In this document: positions 34,562 through 43,471 of the stretch, one piece after another
Layout: every line of letters starts with the position of its first letter
Position numbering within the stretch: the stretch's first letter is position 1
Assembly: GCA_013140715.1 (NCBI GenBank)
Contig: JABFSG010000059.1
Location: 1 to 64,000 of the forward strand
DNA: 64,000 bases
Direction of reading: 5' to 3'
DNA from: Nitrospiraceae bacterium
GTDB taxonomy: Bacteria; Nitrospirota; Nitrospiria; Nitrospirales; Nitrospiraceae
Made by a program: the position numbers and the translations under genes
Notes under the pieces: generated by a model
Databases searched by the model: none
What the model saw: only the letters and a program-made list of their open reading frames with translations
Told to the model about the DNA's origin: nothing

Positions 34562-35971
34562 TCACCATGCGCCCAGCTGTTCTACAATGGACTCCGCTGG
34601 ATAGGTCACGATTTCTGCCAGCGTGGGGTGATAATGAGGCATGCGCAAGAGGTCTGCCGCAGTCCCGTGGTAATACATCACGGCAATCAGTTCGTGAATC
34701 AGTTCACCCGCTTCAGGACCGACGATCTGCGCGCCAAGGAGTTCGCCTGTCGGCCTCGCACAGAGAAGTTTTACGAAGCCCTGCGATGACCCGAGACAGA
34801 GAGCCTTCCCATGGTCTGCGAAGGGATAGGAAGCGGTAATATAGGAGAGCCCCTTCGAGCGACAGATCCGTTCATTCAGTCCCACAACCGCTACTTGTGG
34901 CTCTGTGAAGACCACCTCTGCATCGAGACGATGATCGATTTTTTTTGAAGGTTTTCCTGCATGGGTTGCATTATACCCGGCAACCTCGCCCTGTTGAACG
35001 GCGAGGTGCACGATCGGACTCACATCGTTCACATCGCCCACGGCAAAGATATGCGGCTGCGATGTTCGCATCGCCTCGTCGACGACGATCCGGCCTTCCA
35101 TCACATCTACCCCCGCGGCATCCAGCTGCAGCCCGGAAATATTGGGACGGCGGCCTAACGCCTGGAGAATCGCATCGGCCGTAAAAATCCGTTCTTGGCC
35201 ATGGTGTCGTACCCACACCGATTTACGGCCCTCTTGGCAGGTGACGCGGAGCACCTGGGCCTCCGTCACAACTTCGAGGCCGTCCTCTTTCAACGCAACT
35301 TCGAGCGCCAGACCGACATCCTCGTCCATCTGCGACAGGATCGTGCGCCCCCTCTGAAAAATCGTGACTTTCGTGCCGAGCCTGGCAAAAAACTGGCCCA
35401 GCTCGAGCGCCACAGGCCCTGCCCCCAATACCAACAGGGAATCCGGTTGCGTGCGCAGGTCCAGAATCGTATCGCTCGTGAAGAAATCGACGGCGGATAA
35501 ACCGGGGATGGCGACCTCGGAAGGACTGGAGCCGGTTGCAATAATAAAAGTCTTCGCGGAGACCCTGGAGCCTCCGATGTCGATTTCATGGGGTGAGCAA
35601 AACTTGCCGGGAGACTCGTAGAGCACAAAGGTCGGATCGCGAAGCTGTTGAATCCGGTAATCGGCAAACTCGCGGATCAGCCGATCTTTTCGATCCACAA
35701 TTGCGGACAGATCGGCCTTGCCCGAACCAGGAGAGAGTCCAAACTCCTTCGCTCTTCTGAAGAGAGCCGCCACCTCGGCGGAACGCAGAATGGCCTTGGT
35801 CGGCATGCAGCCGCGAAGAATACAGAGCCCCCCCAGCGGACCCTGATCGACAATCGCCACGTCGGCGCCTGCGTCGCGCGCGGTCCGTGCCGCCGCATAA
35901 CCAGCCGATCCTCCGCCGATTACGATGACATCGTGTGTCTTGCTCGTCGAAATCTGACCCTGTGATTTCAT
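34562..35971 (-). CDS. Dihydrolipoyl dehydrogenase-like FAD disulfide oxidoreductase
   Basis: The 469 residues form a pyridine-nucleotide disulfide oxidoreductase: FAD-binding VIVIGGGSAGYAAARTARDA, redox disulfide GGLCILRGCMPTKA, NAD-binding VLGAGPVALELGQFFARLG, FAD motif IFAVGDVND, and the C-terminal dimer interface with HYHPTLAE, whose His is the active-site base. The CILRGC spacing is as in dihydrolipoyl dehydrogenase and mercuric reductase. No lipoyl-domain gene is adjacent (lipB is 12 kb away), so the partner complex is unclear; a role as Lpd of an oxo-acid complex is a reasonable guess. Confidence 0.85.
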   Translation of the reverse strand: MKSQGQISTSKTHDVIVIGGGSAGYAAARTARDAGADVAIVDQGPLGGLCILRGCMPTKAILRSAEVAALFRRAKEFGLSPGSGKADLSAIVDRKDRLIREFADYRIQQLRDPTFVLYESPGKFCSPHEIDIGGSRVSAKTFIIATGSSPSEVAIPGLSAVDFFTSDTILDLRTQPDSLLVLGAGPVALELGQFFARLGTKVTIFQRGRTILSQMDEDVGLALEVALKEDGLEVVTEAQVLRVTCQEGRKSVWVRHHGQERIFTADAILQALGRRPNISGLQLDAAGVDVMEGRIVVDEAMRTSQPHIFAVGDVNDVSPIVHLAVQQGEVAGYNATHAGKPSKKIDHRLDAEVVFTEPQVAVVGLNERICRSKGLSYITASYPFADHGKALCLGSSQGFVKLLCARPTGELLGAQIVGPEAGELIHELIAVMYYHGTAADLLRMPHYHPTLAEIVTYPAESIVEQLGAW

Positions 35972-36017
35972 CGATCATTCCCTCTATAGTATGGAGTCGG
36001 CAAGGGAAGGATACACG

Positions 36018-36230
36018 ATGGTGCAGCCCGGTCGCTATCGGCACTATAAAGGCGAAGAATATGAGGTGCTGGGGGTGGCCCGGCATTCGGAAACAGAGGA
36101 GGAGTTTGTGGTCTATCGGGCACTCTACGGTGAGTACGGGCTATGGATCAGACCGAAGACCATGTTCCTTGAGATGGTGATCGTTGATGGTCATTCCTGT
36201 CCACGATTCCAGCTTCTTGCTCCCCCCTAG
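36018..36230 (+). CDS. DUF1653 domain protein
   Basis: About 70 residues form the small DUF1653 fold: QPGRYRHYKGEEYEVLGVAR, ETEEEFVVYRALYGEYGLWI, RPKTMFLEMV. ATG 36018 follows AAGGGAAGGA with good spacing, which is why it is preferred over the in-frame ATG at 35991. The family is widespread in bacteria without known function. It is divergent from the Lpd-like gene. Confidence 0.82.
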   Translation: MVQPGRYRHYKGEEYEVLGVARHSETEEEFVVYRALYGEYGLWIRPKTMFLEMVIVDGHSCPRFQLLAPP

Positions 36231-36354
36231 GGTCTACCAGCATCCCTGGATTTCACTTGCAACCAGCCCAATTCTCCCCAGACCATAACTAGCCAGTCGA
36301 CTGCCGGCTTAAGTATTTACAACAGGGACCCGATACAGACACCGTGAGGTCGCC

Positions 36355-36978
36355 ATGCCGATTATACGCGCGGTCAGTGGCATCGTAGAAATACATCCTT
36401 CGCCACCGGTATCTTCACGTCCACCGGCAACACAGACCGACGCAGACCATCGGCGAGACCGGGCGAAAGAACAAGAACATCAGGATGCCGACCGTGCAAC
36501 CCATCTCGCCCAGCAGGCATACCAGCAACAGGCCAACCAGCCATCTGCATTGAAACCAGCCCTCCTTGCACAGGATCTCATGACCTCGCCCGCCACCTCA
36601 TTGCCATCCGACTCTACGCTGCTGGAGGCCTGGACGATGATGCAACACAAGGGGATCCACCATCTCCCTGTGACGTCAGTTCATGGCACGTTGGTCGGAA
36701 TGGTATCGAACTGCGACCTGCTGCCCTATGCGCATGGACTGGAATCCGTCGATCCACCGGGACCCACGGCCGAGTACAAACTCACTCATGTGATGAACAG
36801 CCGGGTCTTGTCAGCTAGCCCGGCGACGGAGATACGAGAGATCGCCCATCTTATGCTGAATGAACATGTGAATGCGATTCCGATCCTCGACGGCTCCCGT
36901 CACTTGGTCGGCATTCTGACGACCAGCGATATTCTCAGGGCCATCGTCCACCAAAGCCCCCTCGAACTCTGGACGTAA
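36355..36978 (+). CDS. Protein with two CBS domains
   Basis: The 207 residues start with about 70 residues of low-complexity, polar sequence (many Gln, Ala, Asp, His), then two CBS motifs: LAQDLMTSPATSLPSDSTLL to GTLVGMVSNCDLL and LTHVMNSRVLSASPATEIRE to LVGILTTSDILRAI. Such tandem CBS units bind adenosine nucleotides and act as energy sensors. No catalytic domain is fused, so the partner is unknown. It stands alone. Confidence 0.82.
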   Translation: MPIIRAVSGIVEIHPSPPVSSRPPATQTDADHRRDRAKEQEHQDADRATHLAQQAYQQQANQPSALKPALLAQDLMTSPATSLPSDSTLLEAWTMMQHKGIHHLPVTSVHGTLVGMVSNCDLLPYAHGLESVDPPGPTAEYKLTHVMNSRVLSASPATEIREIAHLMLNEHVNAIPILDGSRHLVGILTTSDILRAIVHQSPLELWT

Positions 36979-37203
36979 TCGACCCGATGATCTTGCGGCC
37001 TTGTGCCTCGGGATGACTGCAGGCTCACCGAATCTCTGGGCAGATCGTTGGCAGACTGCGGAAAGATTTACGGGAGCAAACCACACCAAATAGCCCTGCA
37101 AGACCAGGGAGACGAGGTGATCTGGTTCAACCAAATGAACGGGACAGACCGGAGAGGCTCTATGAATGGTCTTCTTACGCCTACGGACTGTTTCCGCATC
37201 CTG

Positions 37204-37674
37204 CTATGACAACCAAGTCCAATGTATGAACGTCGCGGCCTGCCCAACCCTCTGTCCCTCTGCGTCTATCACGTTCCAGATGATGGCATTCTCGACGAGA
37301 AAACGACGTCCTGTCGACGTCACCCTCACGCCTTGATAGGTATCGAGGTAGCCACGGGTTCTAGCCTGTTCTAACATCCATTCACGTTCAGCCCGGTTTA
37401 CTGGCTCCGCTGTCAGTCGTGACGGAGTCCTCGTCAGGTCTTCCCAGGCCATCTCCCAGAGCTCCAACGCCGCCTGATTGCCATAATTGATGAGGGGGTC
37501 TTCTTCCATCCCGTGAGAGACGACGATGAAGGGTGAGAGGAAAAGAGCGTGAGCCTGATAAGCGGGATCGCCGGCTCGTTCAAGCAGTTCACGCCCGATC
37601 CAGTGGCTATAACTGTTGAGGAGCAGTTGCGACCAGTCCACAACCGTTGAATTGGCCCATAGCTGAAGTGTCAC
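37204..37674 (-). CDS. MEKHLA-domain protein
   Basis: The 156 residues form a PAS-like MEKHLA domain: LFLSPFIVVSHGMEEDPLIN, YGNQAALELWEMAWEDLTRT, PSRLTAEPVNRAEREW, and GYLDTYQGVRVTSTGRRFLV, ending WNVIDAEGQRVGQAATFIHW. GTG 37674 is preceded by AGAGGA with six bases of spacing; the open frame upstream of it is antisense to leuC and is discarded. The domain was named from plant HD-ZIP proteins and occurs as small single-domain proteins in bacteria, where it may sense a small molecule or redox state. It is divergent from leuC, sharing a 186-base upstream region. Confidence 0.8.
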   Translation of the reverse strand: MTLQLWANSTVVDWSQLLLNSYSHWIGRELLERAGDPAYQAHALFLSPFIVVSHGMEEDPLINYGNQAALELWEMAWEDLTRTPSRLTAEPVNRAEREWMLEQARTRGYLDTYQGVRVTSTGRRFLVENAIIWNVIDAEGQRVGQAATFIHWTWLS

Positions 37675-37776
37675 AATGAATCCTCTTGTATCGGAGCAGG
37701 GATGAAAACTCGCACCAGCCGATGAGTCGGTGGTATCACGTCCATACATGCAACGCAATAATTTGGATAAACGCTC

Positions 37777-37807
37777 TTGTACAGACCATAGGAGGACTCT
37801 GTATAAT
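37777..37807 (+). promoter_or_regulatory. Probable leuC promoter
   Basis: TTGTAC (37777-37782) and a perfect TATAAT (37802-37807) are 19 bases apart, about 50 bases before leuC. The -10 box is ideal, the -35 and spacing are less so. Confidence 0.5.
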
Positions 37808-37817
37808 GTGCCTTCTC

Positions 37818-37834
37818 TCGGAGGTACCCTCCGA
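37818..37834 (+). promoter_or_regulatory. Leader hairpin upstream of leuC
   Basis: TCGGAGG and CCTCCGA pair perfectly around a TAC loop between the -10 box and the leuC ribosome site (GAGGA near 37850). It could shape the leader or protect the 5' end; there is no T-run and no leucine-rich leader peptide that would indicate attenuation. Confidence 0.4.
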
Positions 37835-37860
37835 ATGGAACCGATCAACGAGGAATACCT

Positions 37861-39264
37861 ATGGCCGCTCAAACCCTCTTCGATAAAATCTGGGACTCTC
37901 ATGTCGTGCGAGCAGAACCGGATGGAACTACCCTGCTCTACATCGATCGTCAGCTCGTCCACGAAGTGACGTCGCCGCAAGCATTCGAGGGGCTCAAGCT
38001 TTCCGGCCGCCGGCCTCGACGTCCCGGGGCCACGTTGGCTGTGCCCGATCACAATGTCCCGACCACTGACCGGACCGTCGCTATCGCCGACCCTCTCAGT
38101 GCGAAACAAATCCAGACGCTCGAAGAAAATTGCCGTGACTTCGACATCACACTCTTCGACATGAACGACATCCGCCAAGGAGTCGTGCATGTGATCGGAC
38201 CTGAACAGGGCTTTACCCTTCCAGGGACAACCATCGTCTGCGGCGACTCCCACACCTCGACGCACGGCGCCTTCGGAGCCTTGGCTTTCGGCATCGGCAC
38301 CAGCGAAGTGGAGCATGTGCTGGCCACCCAGTGTTTGGTGCAGAAGCGTCCCAAGACCATGGAAGTCCGCATCGAGGGAACCCTATCCAATTTTTGTTCG
38401 GCAAAGGACATCATCCTCGCAATTATCGGTAAGATCGGCACAGCAGGAGGAACCGGCTATGTCATCGAGTACACCGGTTCGGCGATCCGAGCCCTCAGCA
38501 TGGAAGGGCGCATGACGCTCTGCAACATGTCGATCGAGGGCGGTGCACGGGCAGGGATGGTCGCACCGGACGAAACCACCATCGCCTATATCAAAGGACG
38601 TCCCTTAGCGCCGAAGGGAGAGCTGTTCGAACAGGCCGTAAACGCTTGGCGGCAGCTCAAAACCGATGCGAACGCAACCTACGATATGACCGTCACGATG
38701 CGAGCGGAAGACATCGCACCGCAAGTCAGCTGGGGAACAAATCCTGGGATGGTGACCGGAATCGATCAACGAGTCCCAGACCCACGTACGATCGCCGACG
38801 AGAACCAGCGCCAGGCGACGACGCGGGCATTAGAATACATGGGCCTCCTGCCGAACATCCCCATGACCGATATCAAGATCGATACGGTGTTCATCGGATC
38901 CTGCACCAATTCACGCATCGAAGACCTCCGCCTTGCAGCCAATTTGGCCAAGGGCAAGCGCGTCGCCACAGGAGTGCGGGCGATGGTAGTGCCTGGTTCC
39001 GGTCTGGTAAAACAACAGGCGGAGCAGGAGGGGCTCGACCGCCTGTTCAAAGAAGCTGGATTCGAGTGGCGCGAGGCCGGGTGCAGCATGTGTCTGGCGA
39101 TGAATGCCGACGTATTGCAGCCGGGAGAACGTTGCGCCTCGACCAGCAATCGAAACTTCGAAGGGCGCCAGGGGGCCGGCGGCCGCACACATCTCGTCTC
39201 TCCTGCCATGGCGGTAGCAGCCGCCATCGAGGGACATTTCGTCGATATCCGAACCTGGAAATAG
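37861..39264 (+). CDS. leuC: 3-isopropylmalate dehydratase, large subunit
   Basis: LeuC, an aconitase-family iron-sulfur protein, isomerises 2-isopropylmalate to 3-isopropylmalate in leucine synthesis. The 467 residues include [53 protein letters not shown] (first cluster Cys) and [10 protein letters not shown] (the other two), and [10 protein letters not shown]. All cluster ligands are present and the length is normal. leuD follows after seven bases. Confidence 0.96.
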   Translation: MAAQTLFDKIWDSHVVRAEPDGTTLLYIDRQLVHEVTSPQAFEGLKLSGRRPRRPGATLAVPDHNVPTTDRTVAIADPLSAKQIQTLEENCRDFDITLFDMNDIRQGVVHVIGPEQGFTLPGTTIVCGDSHTSTHGAFGALAFGIGTSEVEHVLATQCLVQKRPKTMEVRIEGTLSNFCSAKDIILAIIGKIGTAGGTGYVIEYTGSAIRALSMEGRMTLCNMSIEGGARAGMVAPDETTIAYIKGRPLAPKGELFEQAVNAWRQLKTDANATYDMTVTMRAEDIAPQVSWGTNPGMVTGIDQRVPDPRTIADENQRQATTRALEYMGLLPNIPMTDIKIDTVFIGSCTNSRIEDLRLAANLAKGKRVATGVRAMVVPGSGLVKQQAEQEGLDRLFKEAGFEWREAGCSMCLAMNADVLQPGERCASTSNRNFEGRQGAGGRTHLVSPAMAVAAAIEGHFVDIRTWK

Positions 39265-39271
39265 AGGACCT

Positions 39272-39913
39272 ATGCAAGCCTTTACCGCCATGACAGGTCT
39301 GGTCGCGCCGTTGGACCGCGTCAATGTCGATACCGATCAAATCATCCCGAAGCAATTCCTCAAGACAATCAAGCGCACCGGACTTCGCGAAGGCTTGTTC
39401 TACGATTGGCGCAAACAGAAGGACGGTTCACAGGACCCGACATTCTTTTTGAATCAACCGCAATTTCAGGGCGCGACCATTCTCCTGACTCGCGATAATT
39501 TCGGGTGCGGATCGTCGCGTGAACATGCGCCCTGGGCCCTCCTCGACCAAGGCTTTCGTTGTGTCATCGCATCGAGCTTCGCCGATATCTTCTACAACAA
39601 CTGCTTCCAAAACGGCATACTGCCTGTCGTGTTAAAAGCCGACGAGGTCCTGGCGATGATGAACGACTGCCTTGCGACGCCAGGATACCGACTCACGGTG
39701 GACCTCGGAAATCAGACGGTGACGACCCCGGACGGTGTCCGCTCTTGCTTTGAGATCGACCCCTTCCGAAAAGACTGTTTATTTCGGGGTCTTGACGCAA
39801 TCGGCTTGACACTGCAGCACGAGGCAAGCATCACCACGTATGAGACTCGGCGAAGGACGGAAGCCCCCTGGTTATTTACAGACCTTCGCTACGATCAGGG
39901 TGGCGCGCGATGA
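39272..39913 (+). CDS. leuD: 3-isopropylmalate dehydratase, small subunit
   Basis: LeuD completes the dehydratase active site. The 213 residues have the swivelling aconitase domain: [40 protein letters not shown] and [19 protein letters not shown]. Length is typical. It overlaps the next small gene by four bases (ATGA). Confidence 0.96.
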   Translation: MQAFTAMTGLVAPLDRVNVDTDQIIPKQFLKTIKRTGLREGLFYDWRKQKDGSQDPTFFLNQPQFQGATILLTRDNFGCGSSREHAPWALLDQGFRCVIASSFADIFYNNCFQNGILPVVLKADEVLAMMNDCLATPGYRLTVDLGNQTVTTPDGVRSCFEIDPFRKDCLFRGLDAIGLTLQHEASITTYETRRRTEAPWLFTDLRYDQGGAR

Positions 39914-40260
39914 AGACACTGTTTCTCGTAATCCTACTGGCATGCTTCATTGGGGCAGGCTATCTACTCATCGCCTTCAACTATAGCTATTCCGACGGCA
40001 GTCGGGCCGGGTACATTCAGAAATTCTCCAACAAGGGCTGGATTTGCAAAACGCACGAGGGGGAGCTGGCCATGACGACTGTGCCGGGCGTCGCCCCCAT
40101 CTTGTGGTCCTTTTCAGTCCGGGATGGGAAAGTCGCCTCGCAGCTCTCGGAAGCTATGGGGAAACGATTGGTTCTGCACTACAAAGAATTTCGCTACCTC
40201 CCCACAACCTGCTTCGGCGAGACCGCCTATTTCGTCGATCGCGTCGAAATCACCGAATAG
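39910..40260 (+). CDS. Membrane-anchored hypothetical protein coupled to leuD
   Basis: The 116 residues begin with one hydrophobic segment ([20 protein letters not shown]), followed by a soluble part with [34 protein letters not shown] and [20 protein letters not shown]. The pattern GYIQKFSxKGWxCKTxEGEL occurs in small conserved bacterial proteins of unknown function, as far as I remember. It is probably anchored with the domain outside the membrane. Coupling to leuD by ATGA overlap says little about function. Confidence 0.65.
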   Translation: MKTLFLVILLACFIGAGYLLIAFNYSYSDGSRAGYIQKFSNKGWICKTHEGELAMTTVPGVAPILWSFSVRDGKVASQLSEAMGKRLVLHYKEFRYLPTTCFGETAYFVDRVEITE

Positions 40261-40274
40261 GCTCCCGCCTCAGC

Positions 40275-40835
40275 TCAATGCTGCTCCGCATTCTTGCCGC
40301 CATGGACGCACCAGACTTGAACGGCATGGGCCCAATTGATGAAGACCGATCCCCCGCCCAACCCAAAATGCACCGCCCAGGCGCCCGAGGGATTATCACC
40401 CACCCTCGTCTCCGACCAATAAACAGCCGACTGGACAGTCCGAAAGGGATGACCGGGCGAAAGAGTCGGGCCTGGAGGGGGAATGGATGAGTCCACTAGG
40501 CTGCGCAACTCTGACAAGGAAGGCAGACGCCAGCCTTTCTGGCCTCCTACACTTTTCTCGGCACACAGACGCCGGGCCGCACTCCATCTGGCAGTCGTCG
40601 CCTGAGGGGACTTCTCCCAGACGAGGCCCGTTTCATGATCCAACACCGCATCGCCATTGAAGGCAGGTAGGATGGCGAACCGCTGTTCTGCCGGCAAAGC
40701 TTTACCAGGGCTCTGGACGACTCCCGACAGATCGGTCTGTGCTCCTGGCGCATCTGCTGCCACAATCAACCAGCCAAGCAGCAACGCGCCTATCGTGACG
40801 GCGAGAAACCGTCGTCTCCTCATCGCCTCCTCCAC
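40275..40835 (-). CDS. Exported DUF1566 (Lcl C-terminal-like) protein
   Basis: The 186 residues have an N-terminal signal segment (RRRRFLAVTIGALLLGWLIV) and a DUF1566 domain: VLDHETGLVWEKSPQATTAR, ARRLCAEKSVGGQKGWRLPS, LSELRSLVDSS, VYWSETRVGDNPSGAWAVHF and a final VWCVHGG. Such C-type-lectin-like domains are found in exported adhesion or surface proteins. The start could be the ATG at 40823 (MRRRRFLAV). It converges with the gene before it. Confidence 0.8.
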   Translation of the reverse strand: MEEAMRRRRFLAVTIGALLLGWLIVAADAPGAQTDLSGVVQSPGKALPAEQRFAILPAFNGDAVLDHETGLVWEKSPQATTARWSAARRLCAEKSVGGQKGWRLPSLSELRSLVDSSIPPPGPTLSPGHPFRTVQSAVYWSETRVGDNPSGAWAVHFGLGGGSVFINWAHAVQVWCVHGGKNAEQH

Positions 40836-40852
40836 CCATTGTCACCGAACTG

Positions 40853-41908
40853 TCAGATCCACCGTTTCCGTATGAAAAACCCCAGCATGGCGATCGCGAT
40901 CGCTACCATCACGCAAAGCACCAGCGGGTAACCCCATTCCCACTTCAACTCCGGCATATGCTCGAAGTTCATCCCGTAGATACCGACAATGAAAGTCAGC
41001 GGCATGAAAATCGTCGTAATGATCGTCAGAACCTTCATCACGGCGTTCAAACGATAGCTGATGCTCGACAGGTAAATGTCGAGACTGGCCGAGACCATTT
41101 CGCGAAGCGTCTCGATCGTATCCACGATCTGAACCACGTGATCGTACACATCGCGGAAGAATACCCTCGTCGCTTCACGCAGGAAGGGGGAGTCCGATCG
41201 GGAGAGACTGTTCGTCGCTTCACGCAGTGGCCACACCGCCCGACGCAGAAACAGCAGCTGCCCTTTGAGAGCATGAATCTGGCGCAGCGTCTCCGGCTTA
41301 GGGTCGCTGACCACCAAATCTTGCAGCGCTTCGATCTTTTCGCCTAAGACCTCCAGCACCGTGAAGTATTGATCCACGATCGCGTCGACCAGAGCATAGA
41401 GCAGGTAATCGGCCCCGGATTGCCGCAGACGTCCCTTACCGGCACGAAGGCGATCCCGCACCGGCGTGAAAACGTCGGTTCCGTTTTCTTGAAAGGACAG
41501 CACAAAGTTCCGTCCGAAAACCAAACTCACCTGCTCGACGACAATATCCTGCCGGTCGGACACTGAGAGCATCTTCATGACGAGAAACAAGCAGGTTTCA
41601 TAATCGTCGAGTTTCGGCCGCTGATCGGTATTGGCGATGTCTTCGAGGAGCAGGGGATGGAGCTGAAACTGTTTCCCGAACGATTCCAGGATTTCCATCT
41701 TGTGCACGCCCCCGACATCCACCCAGGTGACGGATTCATCGGTCGGTGGCACGAGGTCATCGAGCGACAGGTCCTGGCGTTCGTCGCAACGGGTGCCGGA
41801 ATAGTCGAAGGCCCTGATCGTGACCTTGTCTGTTTTCTTTTCGCCGATATGGACAAGAGTGCCAGGGGGGAGACCTATCTTTTGGGATCGCTTCTTGATC
41901 AGCTTCAT
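40853..41908 (-). CDS. corA: CorA-family magnesium/cobalt channel
   Basis: CorA is a pentameric inner-membrane Mg2+ channel. The 351 residues have a large cytoplasmic N-domain (WVDVGGVHKMEILESFGKQF, HPLLLEDIANTDQRPKLDDY), the long stalk helix, and two C-terminal membrane helices with the signature YGMNFEHMPEL (GMN motif). The end FFIRKRWI is basic, as usual. It is separated by about 340 bases from the PilZ gene, which is divergent. Confidence 0.94.
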   Translation of the reverse strand: MKLIKKRSQKIGLPPGTLVHIGEKKTDKVTIRAFDYSGTRCDERQDLSLDDLVPPTDESVTWVDVGGVHKMEILESFGKQFQLHPLLLEDIANTDQRPKLDDYETCLFLVMKMLSVSDRQDIVVEQVSLVFGRNFVLSFQENGTDVFTPVRDRLRAGKGRLRQSGADYLLYALVDAIVDQYFTVLEVLGEKIEALQDLVVSDPKPETLRQIHALKGQLLFLRRAVWPLREATNSLSRSDSPFLREATRVFFRDVYDHVVQIVDTIETLREMVSASLDIYLSSISYRLNAVMKVLTIITTIFMPLTFIVGIYGMNFEHMPELKWEWGYPLVLCVMVAIAIAMLGFFIRKRWI

Positions 41909-42248
41909 CGGTCGTCACCTCGCAGGACCCCCTGCTTGTACGCAGGTTCTCTGTGAGGGTCAAGGGGGGGCTCCGTTGTGGCTGCTCGATAACTACCATC
42001 CACATCATCCTCTAGAAACCGGCCCTGGAACCCCTTTCAGGGCTGGGGAAAACATGGCTACCCCTCCTTCGTAGTACCTCTCACGGGGAATTTCGCTCTC
42101 CTGAACATACGGCTATTCTTCGTCACATGGAGATACGGGTCACCAGAGCATCATTACCCTGTCGGCCGGCTGCCTTACAGGCCAGTCGAAGGGTGAGACA
42201 ACGCTCTCCGCATGAATCGTCGCTCTAGCAACTGGAAAGGGCTTACTC
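41909..42248. other. 340-base divergent intergenic region corA / PilZ gene
   Basis: No gene is supported. The region must hold the promoters of corA (minus) and of the PilZ gene (plus). I looked for a magnesium-sensing leader (M-box-like) before corA and a c-di-GMP riboswitch before the PilZ gene and recognised neither. A short pairing GGCCGGCTGCC...GGCCAGTC near 42160-42190 is weak. Confidence 0.4.
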
Positions 42249-42638
42249 ATGTCCTGGGAACATCGAACACACCGGCGGGTCTTGACTGTGGTACCAGTGC
42301 TGATTTTTGGCGAACTGTTCCACACAAAAGGCGAGATCGTCAATCTCAGTAGAAACGGATGTGTGATCGCCGTGGCACAGGCTCCGGAGAAGGGGCAAGA
42401 GCTGCATCTGCTCGTACAGATTCCAAACCGAGATACTTCGATCGAAATTCAAGTTGCCATGGTCAAGTGGAATGCTCTTGGGCTGTTTGGCGTTGAATTT
42501 GTTCGGGTCAACACCCCCCACCAGATAAGTCTACAGCACTACCTATCCATGATGGATTCCTGTCCACTCCTCGGCAAACTGGTTCATCCAGATGGTTCTG
42601 CAGAAGTGGCCCAACCCCGACGGCAAGTGGTAGCCTGA
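42249..42638 (+). CDS. PilZ-domain protein, possible c-di-GMP receptor
   Basis: The 129 residues are almost only a PilZ domain: an RxxxR-like opening (HRTHRRVLTVVP), then IVNLSRNGCVIAV (the N/D-x-S-x-x-G motif) and AMVKWNALGLFGVEFVRV. The two motifs are those that hold cyclic di-GMP. The C-terminal 30 residues are variable. With no fused output domain it may act on a partner protein. A perfect 10-bp hairpin follows the stop. Confidence 0.82.
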   Translation: MSWEHRTHRRVLTVVPVLIFGELFHTKGEIVNLSRNGCVIAVAQAPEKGQELHLLVQIPNRDTSIEIQVAMVKWNALGLFGVEFVRVNTPHQISLQHYLSMMDSCPLLGKLVHPDGSAEVAQPRRQVVA

Positions 42639-42640
42639 TT

Positions 42641-42670
42641 AAGCCAAGCCTCCATATCCAGGCTTGGCTT
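42641..42670 (+). terminator. Hairpin after the PilZ gene, probable terminator
   Basis: AAGCCAAGCC (42641-42650) and GGCTTGGCTT (42661-42670) pair perfectly over 10 bp around a 10-base loop, two bases after the stop codon. The T-run is short (TTTG), so termination may be partial. Confidence 0.65.
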
Positions 42671-42836
42671 TGCGCTGGCATCTATGACCATCGCCGTTAC
42701 TTATTGAGGGCCATCGATTCCACAAAGAACTGCACCCCCTCACACCGAGAAAAAATCTTTCCTTCAACAGGGCTGTCATGGTTTCGGTGAGGCGGGGGAG
42801 CGGCACGTGCGCCGTATACGTACCACTTGTAATCGT

Positions 42837-42912
42837 TGGTGCGCCCGGAGGGACTTGAACCCCCAACCCTCGGATCCGAAGTCCGATGCTCTATCCATTG
42901 AGCTACGGGCGC
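42837..42912 (-). tRNA. tRNA-Arg (anticodon TCG)
   Basis: Read on the minus strand the 76 bases fold into a full cloverleaf: acceptor GCGCCCG/CGGGCGC, D stem GCTC/GAGC, anticodon arm TCGGA-CTTCGGA-TCCGA with anticodon TCG (reads CGA and other CGN arginine codons), and T arm with TTCAAGT. The 3' ACCA end is encoded. It stands alone between the PilZ gene and aroK. Confidence 0.95.
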
Positions 42913-42970
42913 AGATGGCTATTTCAAACACTTCGAATGAGACCTTGTCAAGGATGAGGATCGAGCCTGT

Positions 42971-43471
42971 TCACACCAACGCAAGTATCGCTTCAACCAG
43001 CTGATTGATCGACCGATTGTCGGTTGCAATACTATGGTCGGCTGCCGCTTGATATTTCGGCGTTCGCTCCCGCAATACGTCCTGAATTTCATCGACAAAC
43101 GACTTGCTCCCTGTCAATGAAGGACGCTGATTGTCACCGCCGATGCGTTTTGCAATCGTCTCGACGGAAGCCGTCAGCCAAAATACGATGCCATTCTCCT
43201 TCAGCATCTCGACATTCTGTGCGCGCAGTATCGCTCCACCGCCAGTATCGATCACAAGCCCGTCGCGGTCGGAAAATTCCCGGCAGATAGCAGACTCCAG
43301 ATCGCGAAAATATTCCCATCCCTCTTGAGCTACAATGTCTGGAATCGAGCGCTGCGCACGTTTGACGATTTCTGCATCGGTTGACAGGAAATCGCCTCCC
43401 CATCGCGCGGCAAGCAGTCTGCCCACCACACTCTTGCCGGTACCCCGATAACCGATCAGGACGATGTTCAT
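42971..43471 (-). CDS. aroK: Shikimate kinase
   Basis: AroK phosphorylates shikimate in the chorismate pathway. The 166 residues have the P-loop GYRGTGKSVVGRLLA, LSTDAEIVKRA (Asp for Mg/shikimate), the shikimate-binding arginine in WEYFRDLESAI and LVIDTGGGAILR. ATG 43471 overlaps aroE by four bases; the open frame further upstream is antisense to aroE. The kinase follows the dehydrogenase step encoded just before it. Confidence 0.95.
   Translation of the reverse strand: MNIVLIGYRGTGKSVVGRLLAARWGGDFLSTDAEIVKRAQRSIPDIVAQEGWEYFRDLESAICREFSDRDGLVIDTGGGAILRAQNVEMLKENGIVFWLTASVETIAKRIGGDNQRPSLTGSKSFVDEIQDVLRERTPKYQAAADHSIATDNRSINQLVEAILALV

Noticed and set aside
37003-37209. 68-residue plus-strand frame between the CBS and MEKHLA genes
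   Set aside because: No ribosome site, no recognisable pattern, and it fits poorly between convergent genes.
37675-38316. Upstream part of the long minus-strand frame containing the MEKHLA protein
   Set aside because: It is antisense to leuC, has no resemblance to any family, and a well-placed ribosome site supports the GTG start at 37674.
41909-42248. Possible riboswitch (M-box or c-di-GMP) between corA and the PilZ gene
   Set aside because: No conserved motif or multi-stem layout of either class could be seen.
42639-42866. 75-residue minus-strand frame ending in tRNA sequence (GVQVPPGAP)
   Set aside because: Also derived from the tRNA gene and its downstream hairpin; no supporting ribosome site or family.
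42807-43004. 65-residue plus-strand frame with ARRDLNPQPSDPKSDALSIELRA-type sequence
   Set aside because: This is the familiar artefact of translating a tRNA-Arg gene on the opposite strand; the tRNA at 42837-42912 explains it.
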